A stretch of 64,000 nt of DNA from Elusimicrobiota bacterium (GTDB lineage Bacteria > Elusimicrobiota > Elusimicrobia > UBA1565 > UBA9628): positions 109,393 to 173,392 of the forward strand of contig JACRDP010000019.1 in the NCBI GenBank assembly GCA_016212855.1, in the 5' to 3' direction. Under the pieces are notes generated by a model. The model searched no databases and was not told where the DNA came from. It worked only from the letters and a program-made list of their open reading frames with translations. Shown one piece after another: positions 56,363 through 64,000 of the stretch. Positions within the stretch are counted from its first letter, which is position 1; each line of letters begins with the position of its first letter. Both the position numbers and the translations under genes were made by a program.

Positions 56363-58270
56363 ATGGGGTTGTCCTTTTCGGCGTGGGCGGCGCTGGCGAT
56401 CCTGCGAAATACCGCCGTCATCGGTTATCTGCTCCGAACGCCGGGCGCCTGGGACCTTTCGAGCCTGCGGGGGTTCCTCTCGGAGACGGCGGTCCCCGTT
56501 CTGGCCGCGGCTTCGCTCCTGTTCCTGCTTTGGTGCGCCGGCCGCCGCGTCGCGCGCCGCTTGGCCCTCCCGGCCGACGGCTCCCTGGCGGGGCTCCCTG
56601 GCGCCTTGGGCCTCGGCCTCGTCGGTACCGCGATCTTCGCGAGCGGGCTGGCCGGGCGCCTCACGTTGGGAATCGGCCTCGCTTTGACGGCGGCCGCGCT
56701 GGCCGGGCTTCCCGAAGCCTGGTCGCTCGCGAAGATGGCGCCGTTCCGGCGCCATCCTGATAGACCGCCGCTATGGCTGTCGGCGCTCCTGGTCCCGCTG
56801 TCCTTCTGCCTTTTCCACGTGCTCGTCAACGCGGCGGCGCCGCCGGTGGGCTGGGACGCGCTGGCCTACCATCTCGCGATTGCGCGACTCTACTTGGACG
56901 GCGATGCGATCCGCGAAATTCCCTGGCTTATGCACAGCCACTGGCCGCACCTGATGGAAATGCTCTACGCCGTTCCGCTCGCCCTGGGTCGCGAGAACGT
57001 CGCCGCGCTCCTTCACGCCCTGATCTGCGCGGGCCTCGTCGCGACCGTGTTCCTGACGGGCCGGGAGGAGGGCGGTCCGGCCGCGGGCTGGTCAGCGGCC
57101 GCTTTGCTCGCCGCCCAGCCGGTGTTTCTGGAGGTCGCGTCGGAGCCTCACAGCGATGGAGCGTTGTCGTTTTTCCATCTCCTGGCCTGCCTCGCCCTGT
57201 GGCGCTGGTCGAAGACCGGCGAGCGGAAATTGCTGGCGGCGGCGGGGTTGTGCAGCGGCCTCGCGGCCGCCTGCAAGCTCACCGGCCTGGCCCTCGGCGC
57301 CTCGCTCGTCGCGTGGCTCCTGCTCGATTCGAGGCGGCGCAAGGGCGCCGCGTCATTCCTTCTTTGGGCCGCGCTGCCGGCGGCGCCCTGGTACCTCAAG
57401 ACATGGGCGTTCGCCGGAAATCCCGTCTGGCCTTTTTTCAACGCCTGCTTCGGCGGGTCCTGGGAGCCCGCGCTCGTCGCCGACGGGCTCGTTCGCACCA
57501 GCCTCTGGCGCTTTCCGCGCGACCTCGGTCTGCTGACGCGCTACGGACCCCAATTTCTTCTGCTTCCGGCGGCGGGCTTGGCCGCGGCGGCGGCCGTCCG
57601 GCTTCCGCCGCGGCTGAAATTTATTTTTCTCGTCACGGCGCCGCTGGCCGCGATCTCCGTCCGCTATCACGAGGCCTGGCGCTATCTGATCCCCCTGACG
57701 CCGTCCATCGCTTTGGCCTGCGGCTGGTGGTGCGCCCAGGCCTGCCGCCGTCCCGGCCCGCGCCGCGCAGCGGCCTGCGCCGTGCTCGCCTTCGGGTTAT
57801 GGCCGTCCTTCGGACTGACCCAAAGCAACGAGCTGTTCGCCGTGCTCGCCCTGCGCTCGCAAGCCCGCCCCGGCGTCACGGCGCGGGACGTCTACCGGGA
57901 GCGGCAGGTGCCCATCGCCGGCTTCTACCCGAAGGCCGCCGCCCTCGTTCCGCCCGGCGGGAAAATCCTGCTCTTTCGCGAGATCCGCGGCTATCACTTG
58001 CGCGCCGATTATCAATTCGGAGATCCGGTCAATCAGACGCAGATCATCTACGACCGCCTCGGCTCGCCCGAGGCGCTGCGGGCGGAATTGGCGCGGCACG
58101 GACTGACCTTCGTGCTGATCAACGAGGCCAACGGCCTTTACGCGGCCAACAAGGACTACTACAGCGCCCGGACTTTGGCTTTGATGGATGCGACGTTGAA
58201 GCGGTACGGCCGCTTAGCCCTGCGCGAGGGGCCGTTCGTCCTCTACGAGCTCAGGCCGCCCGCGCCGTGA
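56363..58270 (+). CDS. Polytopic glycosyltransferase (GT39/ArnT-like fold)
   Basis: 635 residues with 10-12 membrane helices and a C-terminal extracytoplasmic domain (about 510-635). The first outer loop carries the acidic residue and aromatic set typical of GT-C enzymes that use polyprenyl-phosphate sugars (PPVGWDALAYHLAIARLYLDGDAIREIPWLMHSHWPHLMEMLYA). Donor and acceptor unknown. It converges with the GT2-methyltransferase fusion (20-bp overlap), whose product may make its lipid-linked donor. Confidence 0.8.
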   Translation: MGLSFSAWAALAILRNTAVIGYLLRTPGAWDLSSLRGFLSETAVPVLAAASLLFLLWCAGRRVARRLALPADGSLAGLPGALGLGLVGTAIFASGLAGRLTLGIGLALTAAALAGLPEAWSLAKMAPFRRHPDRPPLWLSALLVPLSFCLFHVLVNAAAPPVGWDALAYHLAIARLYLDGDAIREIPWLMHSHWPHLMEMLYAVPLALGRENVAALLHALICAGLVATVFLTGREEGGPAAGWSAAALLAAQPVFLEVASEPHSDGALSFFHLLACLALWRWSKTGERKLLAAAGLCSGLAAACKLTGLALGASLVAWLLLDSRRRKGAASFLLWAALPAAPWYLKTWAFAGNPVWPFFNACFGGSWEPALVADGLVRTSLWRFPRDLGLLTRYGPQFLLLPAAGLAAAAAVRLPPRLKFIFLVTAPLAAISVRYHEAWRYLIPLTPSIALACGWWCAQACRRPGPRRAAACAVLAFGLWPSFGLTQSNELFAVLALRSQARPGVTARDVYRERQVPIAGFYPKAAALVPPGGKILLFREIRGYHLRADYQFGDPVNQTQIIYDRLGSPEALRAELARHGLTFVLINEANGLYAANKDYYSARTLALMDATLKRYGRLALREGPFVLYELRPPAP

Positions 58271-59657
58271 CGAGGAGGCTCTGACCGGGCCACGGGAGAA
58301 AGCGGTCGATCCGACGGAACAGCCAGACGAACGAGTCGAACAGCTTCAGCTGGACCCGTCCGATCCCCTTGCGCTTGAGCACGAGTCCGTTCAAGACCCA
58401 CAGCGGCAGGCTGCCGCGGTTGAAATCCCGGATCTCCTCGACGGCGAAACCAGCCTCCGTCAACAAAGCGGTCAGGCCCGGCCGGTCGTAGCGCCGCCGG
58501 TGTCCGGCGAGCTCGTCGACGGTCCCGTACGCCCAGGGAAGGTGCGGAACGAGGAGTACGAGCCGGCCTCCCGCCGGGAGAAGCGCGCGCATGTTCTTCA
58601 AGGCCGAGAGCTCGTCCTCGATGCGTTCCAGCACGTTGAGAGCGAGCACGGTGTCGACGCGTGACGGGAGAGTACGGGCGGCAGCCGGGCCGGTGATGTC
58701 GAATTGCAGGCATTTGACCACGGGCCGGCCCGAGAAGCGGCGCTCCAAATGCAGACGGCAGATCGGATCGTCGTCGGTGACGAAGTAGGTGTCGCGCCGG
58801 CACAGCTTGGCGGTCAGGTTCCCGATCCCGCCGCCGAGCTCCAGCACGCTGTCTCCGAGGCTGCCCCGGACGGCGTCCGCCACCCAATCGTTGAGAAGCG
58901 TGGACTTGTCGTACTGTCGCAGCATCTTCCGGCCCAACGAGTCGTCGCCGTATAGGTCGTCGTAAAGCCAGAACAGCAGGATCACGCCGAACGACCGGAC
59001 GGCGTCGCGCACGCCGATCTTCTTGCCCTCGTCGTAGTCGCGGCCGTGATAGGAGATCGGGACCTCGTAGATGCGGCAGCGCTTCTTGGCCAGCTTGGAG
59101 ATCAGTTCCGGCTCGACGCAGAACCCTTTGCAGCGCAGCGGCACGTTCTTGACGAACGGGGTGCGGATGGCCTTGTAGCAGGTCCACATGTCGGTCAGGT
59201 CGAGCCCCGTGAACATGTTCGAGAGCACGGTCAGCGCGCGGTTGCCCTGCGTGTGCCAGAAATTGAGGACGCGCCGGCGGTCCCCGGAAAAACGCGAGCC
59301 GAACACGGCGTCGGCCTCTCCCGACAGGATCGGCTCGAGGAGAGCGGGATAATCAGCCGGGTCGTACTCGAGATCGCCGTCTTGAATCAGAACGACGTCT
59401 CCGCCGGCCGCGGCGATGGCCGTCTTGATGGCCGCGCCCTTCCCGCTGTTTTTCTCGTGGCGGATGACGGTGATCAAGCCGGCGTGGGCCGCCGCGGCCT
59501 CGCCGATGATCCGCGCGGAGCCGTCGGTCGAGCCGTCGTCGACGACGATGATCTCGCGCTCCACTCCGGCGGGGAGCGGCGCCGCGACGACCCGCCGGAG
59601 GCATTCGCCGATGAGATAGCGCTCGTTGTACACCGGGATAAGGATGCTGACCTTCAT
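58251..59657 (-). CDS. Fusion of GT2 glycosyltransferase and SAM methyltransferase
   Basis: 468 residues. Residues 1-235 are a GT2 domain of the dolichyl/polyprenyl-phosphate mannose synthase type (SILIPVYNERYLIGECL, VDDGSTDGSARII, QDGDLEYDPADYP with the DxD motif). Residues 245-468 are a class I methyltransferase (SVLELGGGIGNLTAKLCRRDTYFVTDDD, then LALNVLERIEDELSALKNMRALLPAGGRLVLLVPH). It is presumably cytoplasmic, making a polyprenyl-P sugar that a linked domain may methylate. It is divergent from one membrane glycosyltransferase gene and convergent with another. Confidence 0.9.
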   Translation of the reverse strand: MKVSILIPVYNERYLIGECLRRVVAAPLPAGVEREIIVVDDGSTDGSARIIGEAAAAHAGLITVIRHEKNSGKGAAIKTAIAAAGGDVVLIQDGDLEYDPADYPALLEPILSGEADAVFGSRFSGDRRRVLNFWHTQGNRALTVLSNMFTGLDLTDMWTCYKAIRTPFVKNVPLRCKGFCVEPELISKLAKKRCRIYEVPISYHGRDYDEGKKIGVRDAVRSFGVILLFWLYDDLYGDDSLGRKMLRQYDKSTLLNDWVADAVRGSLGDSVLELGGGIGNLTAKLCRRDTYFVTDDDPICRLHLERRFSGRPVVKCLQFDITGPAAARTLPSRVDTVLALNVLERIEDELSALKNMRALLPAGGRLVLLVPHLPWAYGTVDELAGHRRRYDRPGLTALLTEAGFAVEEIRDFNRGSLPLWVLNGLVLKRKGIGRVQLKLFDSFVWLFRRIDRFLPWPGQSLLVTARAA

Positions 59658-59671
59658 GTTCCGTAAGGATA

Positions 59672-59677
59672 TATAAT
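59672..59677 (+). promoter_or_regulatory. -10 box, leaderless membrane glycosyltransferase gene
   Basis: TATAAT followed by 6 nt (CGGGGC) and the GTG start. It overlaps the likely promoter of the divergent GT2-methyltransferase gene (ATG at 59657). Confidence 0.65.
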
Positions 59678-59683
59678 CGGGGC

Positions 59684-61303
59684 GTGCGGACGCTCAGTCT
59701 CGCCGTGCCGGCTTCGATCGTCCTGTCCGCCGCGCTTCTGGGCGTCGTGGCCGCGCGCACGGGGATCACGTACGACGAGCCCTCCCACATCGGGCTCGGG
59801 CAGATTTACCTGAGCGCTCCCGCGCGCCTGACCCAAACCTGCCCGCCGCTGCCAGCCTACCTGAGGAATCTCGCGCTGTGGCCCCTGCATCCCGGACCGG
59901 CCCGGCCGCCCGCCGGACGCGAAAAAGAAACGTTCAGCACGCATGACTTCGGGCTGATGCTTCTTTTCGACAACGTCCCGTCGGCGACGGCCCTGGTGCG
60001 CGCCGCGCGACTGCCCTCCTTGCTCATCGCCGTGCTCCTCGGCCTCGTCGTCTGGCGGTGGGGCAAATCCCTCGGAGGCCCTGCCGCCGCGGCGGCGGCG
60101 CTTCTGCTCTACGTCTTCGAGCCTAACGGCCTCGCGCACGCGTCCTTGGCGACGACCGACATCTTCGTCGCCGCGTTCTTCTGCGCCGCCTGCTGGGCCT
60201 GGTCCTCGCACCTGCGAACCGGCAAGACCGAAGCCGCGTGGCTGGCCGGCGCGGCGGCCGGCGCCGCGATCGCGAGCAAAGCGACCGGCTTCGTCCTGCT
60301 TCCGGCGTTCGCCGCGTCCTTATTCTGGTGCCGCCGCCGGCCGCGAGGCCTTCTCCACGCCTTCGCCGCCGCCGCCGCGGTCCTCGCCGCGCTGTACGCG
60401 CCGACTGGCCTCGCCGGCTTCGCCGGCATGCTCGCCTTCCGCGCCGCCGAAACCGGCCGGCCCGGCGCCTCCTTCCTCTTCGGCGCGGCCTATCCGAACG
60501 GCCACCCGCTGTACTTCCCGGCGGCTTTCCTGGTCAAGACGACCATACCGCTCCTGATCCTCGGCGCCGCGGGCGCATTCCGGCTGCGCCGCGAACGCCC
60601 CGAGGATTTCCGCGTCGCCGCCGCGGCCGCGGCCGGCCTTCTCGCCGCCTTGATGCTCGGCCACCGCCAGCTCGGCGTGCGCTACCTCCTTCCGGTCTAT
60701 CCGCTGCTCTGTGTCGCCGCCGGCTGGGCCGCGGCCGAAAACTGGAAGCGGCGACGAGTCTGGGTCGCGACTTTGCTGATTTGGCATGTCGCCTCCTCGC
60801 TTCACGCCTTCCCGTTCCCGCTCACGTATTTCAACGAGCTCGCGGGGGGGCCCGCGAACGGCCGGAACGTGCTCGGGGATTCGAATCTCGACTGGGGACA
60901 ATCGCTGCCGGAGCTCCGGAGTTTCATGGACAGGAATCCGGGTGGGCTCATCCTTTCGTATTTCGGAAAGGACTGTCCGAGCCGTTTTGGATTGACGCAC
61001 CAGGAAGCGTTCAGCACGCCGGGGGTATGTCCGAACGCATCGATGATTTTGCCGACAAGCACTGAACGCGAATGGCTGGCGGTTTCCGCCACGAAGTGGC
61101 AAGGTTTTTATGAAACGGGGACTCCGATGTGGGCGTGGTTAAGATCAAGAACGCCGCACGAAGTTCTGGGATATTCGATGTTCGTGTACGACATCACGAA
61201 CGACGCGGACGCGCATGAGCAATTGGCATTTATGTACGAAAAAGCCGGCATGAAGGACTTCGCCGCGCGCGAGCGTGCCCGCGCGAGCATCCTGAAAAAG
61301 TAA
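59684..61303 (+). CDS. PMT-family (GT39-like) membrane glycosyltransferase
   Basis: 539 residues and 10-12 membrane helices. The catalytic first loop has ARTGITYDEPSHIGLGQIYL, with the Asp-Glu pair typical of the PMT/ArnT group, and a TTDIFVAAFF helix follows. The C-terminal 120 residues (after FNELAGGPANGRNVLGDSNLDWGQSL) form an outside domain seen in PMT-like proteins that act on protein or lipid acceptors. It probably uses a polyprenyl-phosphate sugar. GTG start from a leaderless promoter. Confidence 0.85.
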   Translation: MRTLSLAVPASIVLSAALLGVVAARTGITYDEPSHIGLGQIYLSAPARLTQTCPPLPAYLRNLALWPLHPGPARPPAGREKETFSTHDFGLMLLFDNVPSATALVRAARLPSLLIAVLLGLVVWRWGKSLGGPAAAAAALLLYVFEPNGLAHASLATTDIFVAAFFCAACWAWSSHLRTGKTEAAWLAGAAAGAAIASKATGFVLLPAFAASLFWCRRRPRGLLHAFAAAAAVLAALYAPTGLAGFAGMLAFRAAETGRPGASFLFGAAYPNGHPLYFPAAFLVKTTIPLLILGAAGAFRLRRERPEDFRVAAAAAAGLLAALMLGHRQLGVRYLLPVYPLLCVAAGWAAAENWKRRRVWVATLLIWHVASSLHAFPFPLTYFNELAGGPANGRNVLGDSNLDWGQSLPELRSFMDRNPGGLILSYFGKDCPSRFGLTHQEAFSTPGVCPNASMILPTSTEREWLAVSATKWQGFYETGTPMWAWLRSRTPHEVLGYSMFVYDITNDADAHEQLAFMYEKAGMKDFAARERARASILKK

Positions 61304-61306
61304 AAT
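61301..61306 (+). promoter_or_regulatory. -10 box, leaderless hemD
   Basis: TAAAAT overlapping the TAA stop of the preceding gene, 6 nt before the GTG of hemD. Confidence 0.55.
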
Positions 61307-61312
61307 GGAGCC

Positions 61313-62053
61313 GTGCCCAAGCCGTTAAAAGGCCGTACGCTCATCATTACGCGACCAAAAAAGTCGTCCGGCGGCGCAGCCGCCGAGATGAAGCGAAATG
61401 GCGCCCATATCATCTTCGCTCCTTTGATCCGCATCGTCCCGCCAAGAACGTGGCGGCCGTTGGAACGAGCTCTCAATTCGTTAATCCGTTACGATGCCGT
61501 TGTCTTTACCAGCGTGAACGCCGTTGACGCTTTCTTTAAGCGTCTCAAAAAAAAGCCGTTCTCTCCCCGAGTCCTCGCCGCCGTCGGCCATGCTACGTGC
61601 CATGCCGTTTCCGTTCACGGCTATCGCTGTTCAGTGGTACCCGAGGACGCGCGCTCCGCCGGCCTGACAAAAGCTCTGCGCGTCCCGCGCGGCGCGCGCG
61701 TTCTCATTCCGCGCGCCGAGCGCGGCTTAAACCTGCTCCCGAACGCGCTGCGCAAAAAGGGCGTGCTCGTCACGGTCGTTCCGGTCTATCGCACGCTCCC
61801 CGATCAAGAAGGCCGTCGCGCCTTGCGGCGCGCGTTAATTGACGGCGCCGACGCGGTCCTATTCGCCTCCGGCTCCGCCGCCCGGCTCGGCGCCTCCGAC
61901 GTGAAGCTCTCCGGCGCCGTCGCCGTCGCCATCGGCCCGACCACCGCGGCCGTTCTACGCTCGCGCGGCGTCCGTCCCGCGGCCGTGTCTAAACGCCCCG
62001 ATCCGAAATCCTTCGCGCGCGCCGTCGTGCTCGCCCTGAGAGGCCGCCCGTGA
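61313..62053 (+). CDS. hemD: Uroporphyrinogen-III synthase
   Basis: 246 residues. Closes hydroxymethylbilane with inversion of ring D. Sequence conservation in this family is low, but the two-domain pattern is clear: LIITRPKKSSGGAAAEMKRNGAHIIFAPLIRIVPP, VVFTSVNAVDAFFKRL, RVLIPRAERGLNLLPNALRKKGVLVTVVPVYRT, and FASGSAARLGAS..AIGPTTAAVLRSRG. Codon usage is slightly less GC-rich than that of its neighbours. hemA, hemC and hemB are not in the window. The stop overlaps the next start (GTGA). Confidence 0.88.
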   Translation: MPKPLKGRTLIITRPKKSSGGAAAEMKRNGAHIIFAPLIRIVPPRTWRPLERALNSLIRYDAVVFTSVNAVDAFFKRLKKKPFSPRVLAAVGHATCHAVSVHGYRCSVVPEDARSAGLTKALRVPRGARVLIPRAERGLNLLPNALRKKGVLVTVVPVYRTLPDQEGRRALRRALIDGADAVLFASGSAARLGASDVKLSGAVAVAIGPTTAAVLRSRGVRPAAVSKRPDPKSFARAVVLALRGRP

Positions 62054-62835
62054 CGCGCGCCGCGCTGCTGAAAACGGCCCTGCTTCGCGCCGGCGCCGTT
62101 CTCAAACGGCATTTCGGCAAGGTCACCTACAAACAAAAGCGCCGGGCCGACCTGCTGACGATCGCGGACCTGCAAAGCCAGAAGACGATCCTGGATTTGA
62201 TCCGGAAGAATTTCCCGCAGGACGATTACAAAGCGGAAGAGAACGAAACGAGGCTGTCCGGCTCGAAGCATCTGTGGGTGATCGATCCCCTGGATGGAAC
62301 GACGAACTACGCGCACGGGTATCCGGCGGCGTGCGTCTCCATCGGAGTACTGAACGGCAACAGCGGAGCGCCCCTGCTCGGTGGGATATACGATCCTTTC
62401 AGGAACGAGCTTTACCTCGCCCGAAAAAACAAAGGAGCGACTTTAAACGGAAAAAGATTGAGAGTATCTACGACGCCCCTTCTGACGGCCTCATTATTAA
62501 TTACCGGATTCGCTTATGATCGGGCCGAAAAGGCGGATTTTTACCTTTCCCGATTCAAAGCCTTTTTAACCAAATGCCACGACATCCGGCGCTCGGGGTC
62601 CGCCGCTTTGGATCTCGCTTGGATCGCCGCGGGTCGCGGCGACGGATTTTGGGAGTACGAGCTCAATCCTTGGGATGTCGCGGCGGGACTTCTTCTCGTT
62701 CAAGAAGCCGGGGGAAAAGTAACGGATTTGAACGGCAAACGTTGGAGCGACTGGCGCGTCATGGGTCGCCGAACTCTCGCCACAAACGGTAGAATCCACC
62801 GTCAAATGATTTCTATCCTGAGGCGAGTCAGATGA
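62050..62835 (+). CDS. Inositol monophosphatase family protein
   Basis: 261 residues. Metal-dependent phosphatase fold: AEENETR (Glu), VIDPLDGTTNYAHGYP (signature with the metal Asp pair), and ELNPWDVAAGLLLVQEAGGKVTDLNG (last metal Asp). The substrate could be inositol-1-phosphate, fructose-1,6-bisphosphate or PAP; these are not separable by eye. GTG start coupled to hemD; its stop overlaps the thiolase ATG. Confidence 0.93.
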   Translation: MTRAALLKTALLRAGAVLKRHFGKVTYKQKRRADLLTIADLQSQKTILDLIRKNFPQDDYKAEENETRLSGSKHLWVIDPLDGTTNYAHGYPAACVSIGVLNGNSGAPLLGGIYDPFRNELYLARKNKGATLNGKRLRVSTTPLLTASLLITGFAYDRAEKADFYLSRFKAFLTKCHDIRRSGSAALDLAWIAAGRGDGFWEYELNPWDVAAGLLLVQEAGGKVTDLNGKRWSDWRVMGRRTLATNGRIHRQMISILRRVR

Positions 62836-63956
62836 ACACCGAAATTTTGATTTTGTCCGGAGCGCGCACTCCCTTCGCCGCGTGGAGCTACGGCGCGACC
62901 GGGCTCGGCACCCCGGGCGGCGCGCTCAAGGAGTTCGATCCCCAGGATCTCGGCGCCGCGGCGCTCAAGGGCGCGCTCGCGAAGGCGTCGCTCTCGCCCA
63001 AGGATCTCGGCTTCGTCGCGTTCGGGAACATGTACCCGGTCGGGCCCCACGGCTGCTACGGCGCGCGCTACGTCAGCCACCGGGCCGGCTGTCCTCCGGA
63101 GACGACCGGCACGGCCGTCTCGCTCGCCTGCGGCACCGGCCTGTTGGCCGTCACGACGGCGGCCGAGGCGGTTGCGCGCGGGGACGCCGCGATCTCCGCC
63201 GCGGTCGGCGCCGACACGCCCAGCCGCCTGCGCCGCGACATCTTCGTGCCCTCGTTCACCGACATCTCCTGCGGCAAGCACATCGCCAAGACCGCCGAGG
63301 AGCGCTCCGCCGACGCCAAGCTGACGCGCGAGGCCATGGACATCTGGGCGCTGCGCTCTCACCGGCGCGCGTTCGCCGCGGCGAAGCTGCGCGCCGAGGA
63401 GATCGTGCCCGTCGGCGCCGCCGTGGATGACGACGCGATCTTCGCGGACGCGTCCCCGGAACGTTTCGCGACGGCCAAGCTCCTGTTCAGCGACGGCACG
63501 ACGGTCATGACCCACAGCAACGTCCACGGCATCGTCGACGGCGGCGCGGCCCTGATCCTGACCTCGCCCAAGGCCGCGAAGGGCCGCGCGCTCGGCCGCC
63601 TGGTCTCGTCGGCTTTGGTCGGCGTGCCGCCGGAACGCATGGCCTACGCCGCGGTGCCCGCCGTCCGCCAGGCGCTCGAGCGCGCCCGCTGGCGCGTCGC
63701 CGACGTCGATCTTTGGGAGATCAACGAGACCTTCGCCGCCCAAGTCCTGCTCGATCGTGCCGAACTAGGAATCGATCCCGAGCGCATCAACCCCAACGGC
63801 GGCGCGATCGCGCTCGGCCATCCCTTCGGCGCGACGGGCGTGCGCCTCGTCCACACCTTGCTTCTCGAATTGCGCCGCCGCTCCAAGCGCCGCGGCGTCG
63901 CCGCGATCAGCGTCGGCGGCGGCCTCGGCGTCGCCGTCTGCGTCGAGGCCTTATAA
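62832..63956 (+). CDS. Thiolase-family acetyltransferase, second Cys replaced
   Basis: 374 residues. Nucleophile Cys100 in SLACGTGLLAV, NETFAAQVLL, and catalytic His330 in NPNGGAIALGHPFGATG are present. The C-terminal CxGGGxG motif that supplies the proton-shuttling Cys in classical thiolases reads SVGGGLG here, so Ser360 stands in its place. It may still catalyse acetoacetyl-CoA chemistry slowly or a related condensation. It overlaps the preceding gene as ATGA. No other fatty-acid genes nearby. Confidence 0.88.
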   Translation: MNTEILILSGARTPFAAWSYGATGLGTPGGALKEFDPQDLGAAALKGALAKASLSPKDLGFVAFGNMYPVGPHGCYGARYVSHRAGCPPETTGTAVSLACGTGLLAVTTAAEAVARGDAAISAAVGADTPSRLRRDIFVPSFTDISCGKHIAKTAEERSADAKLTREAMDIWALRSHRRAFAAAKLRAEEIVPVGAAVDDDAIFADASPERFATAKLLFSDGTTVMTHSNVHGIVDGGAALILTSPKAAKGRALGRLVSSALVGVPPERMAYAAVPAVRQALERARWRVADVDLWEINETFAAQVLLDRAELGIDPERINPNGGAIALGHPFGATGVRLVHTLLLELRRRSKRRGVAAISVGGGLGVAVCVEAL

Positions 63957-63960
63957 GAGA

Positions 63961-64000
63961 GGGGTCAGGCTTCACTATTCGAACGATTCTTCGGCCGAAG
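63961..64000. repeat. Stop-codon hairpin element 3, first arm (cut by window end)
   Basis: GGGGTCAGGC begins 4 nt after the thiolase TAA; the sequence continues to a central CTTCGGCCGAAG at the window edge. By analogy with elements 1 and 2, the complementary arm should follow outside the window. Confidence 0.6.

Overview
The window is about 64 kb of high-GC, gene-dense bacterial chromosome. An outer membrane is implied by LpxD, a TolC/RND pump, TonB, ExbB/ExbD, signal-peptide lipoproteins and TatC. Gene order and content (Thermus-type isocitrate dehydrogenase, split transketolase, DUF4178-DUF350-spermidine synthase operon, many secreted TPR proteins) suggest an under-studied Gram-negative phylum such as Elusimicrobiota. 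No marker here proves the phylum. There is no rRNA, CRISPR, prophage or transposase gene; the only tRNA is tRNA-His.

Layout. 1-5.2 kb: TetR-TolC-RND efflux operon. 5.2-6.8 kb: lpxD, a small lipoprotein and a DUF1304 gene. 6.8-11.4 kb: an anchored protein, a large M16 peptidase and a Cys-rich secreted protein. 11.4-16.9 kb: CHAD, Ig-like, tandem universal stress protein, DnaJ-CbpM, catalase-like lipoprotein, amidase, tRNA-His. 17-20.9 kb: TPR protein, a secreted unknown, an FNR-type regulator and two paralogous secreted peptides built from CX5C modules. 20.9-25.5 kb: nucleoside salvage (upp, deoA, punA), divergent from split transketolase. 25.5-30 kb: M28 peptidase, GMC oxidoreductase and endonuclease/exonuclease/phosphatase-fold hydrolase. 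29.9-38.1 kb (minus strand): cyclase-RDD fusion, exported FAD oxidoreductase, membrane spermidine-synthase-like protein, DUF350 and three DUF4178 proteins. 38.2-45.6 kb: TonB, TPR proteins and an ExbB-ExbD-ExbD-periplasmic operon. 45.6-47 kb: isocitrate dehydrogenase. 47-56.3 kb (minus strand): a long housekeeping run (PTS IIA-like, APC permease, def, fmt, PASTA, rpe, rpsP, khpA, trmD, rplS, rnhB, yraN, tatC). 56.3-61.3 kb: three glycosyltransferase genes. 61.3-64 kb: hemD, an inositol-phosphatase-family gene and a thiolase.

Most notable signals. (1) The FNR-type gene is followed by two small secreted peptide genes, each with an FNR-like box at exactly the same distance from its -10 box. (2) Two 60-bp elements carry DnaA-box-like arms around an identical 18-bp palindrome with exactly 12-nt gaps. 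(3) A family of long perfect hairpins begins with GGTGTCAGGC directly after stop codons. (4) Many first genes of transcription units have a TANNNT box 6-7 nt before the start codon, which suggests widespread leaderless mRNAs, while downstream genes mostly start by ATGA/GTGA/TTGA overlap. (5) An 18-bp-arm perfect palindrome lies inside rnhB.
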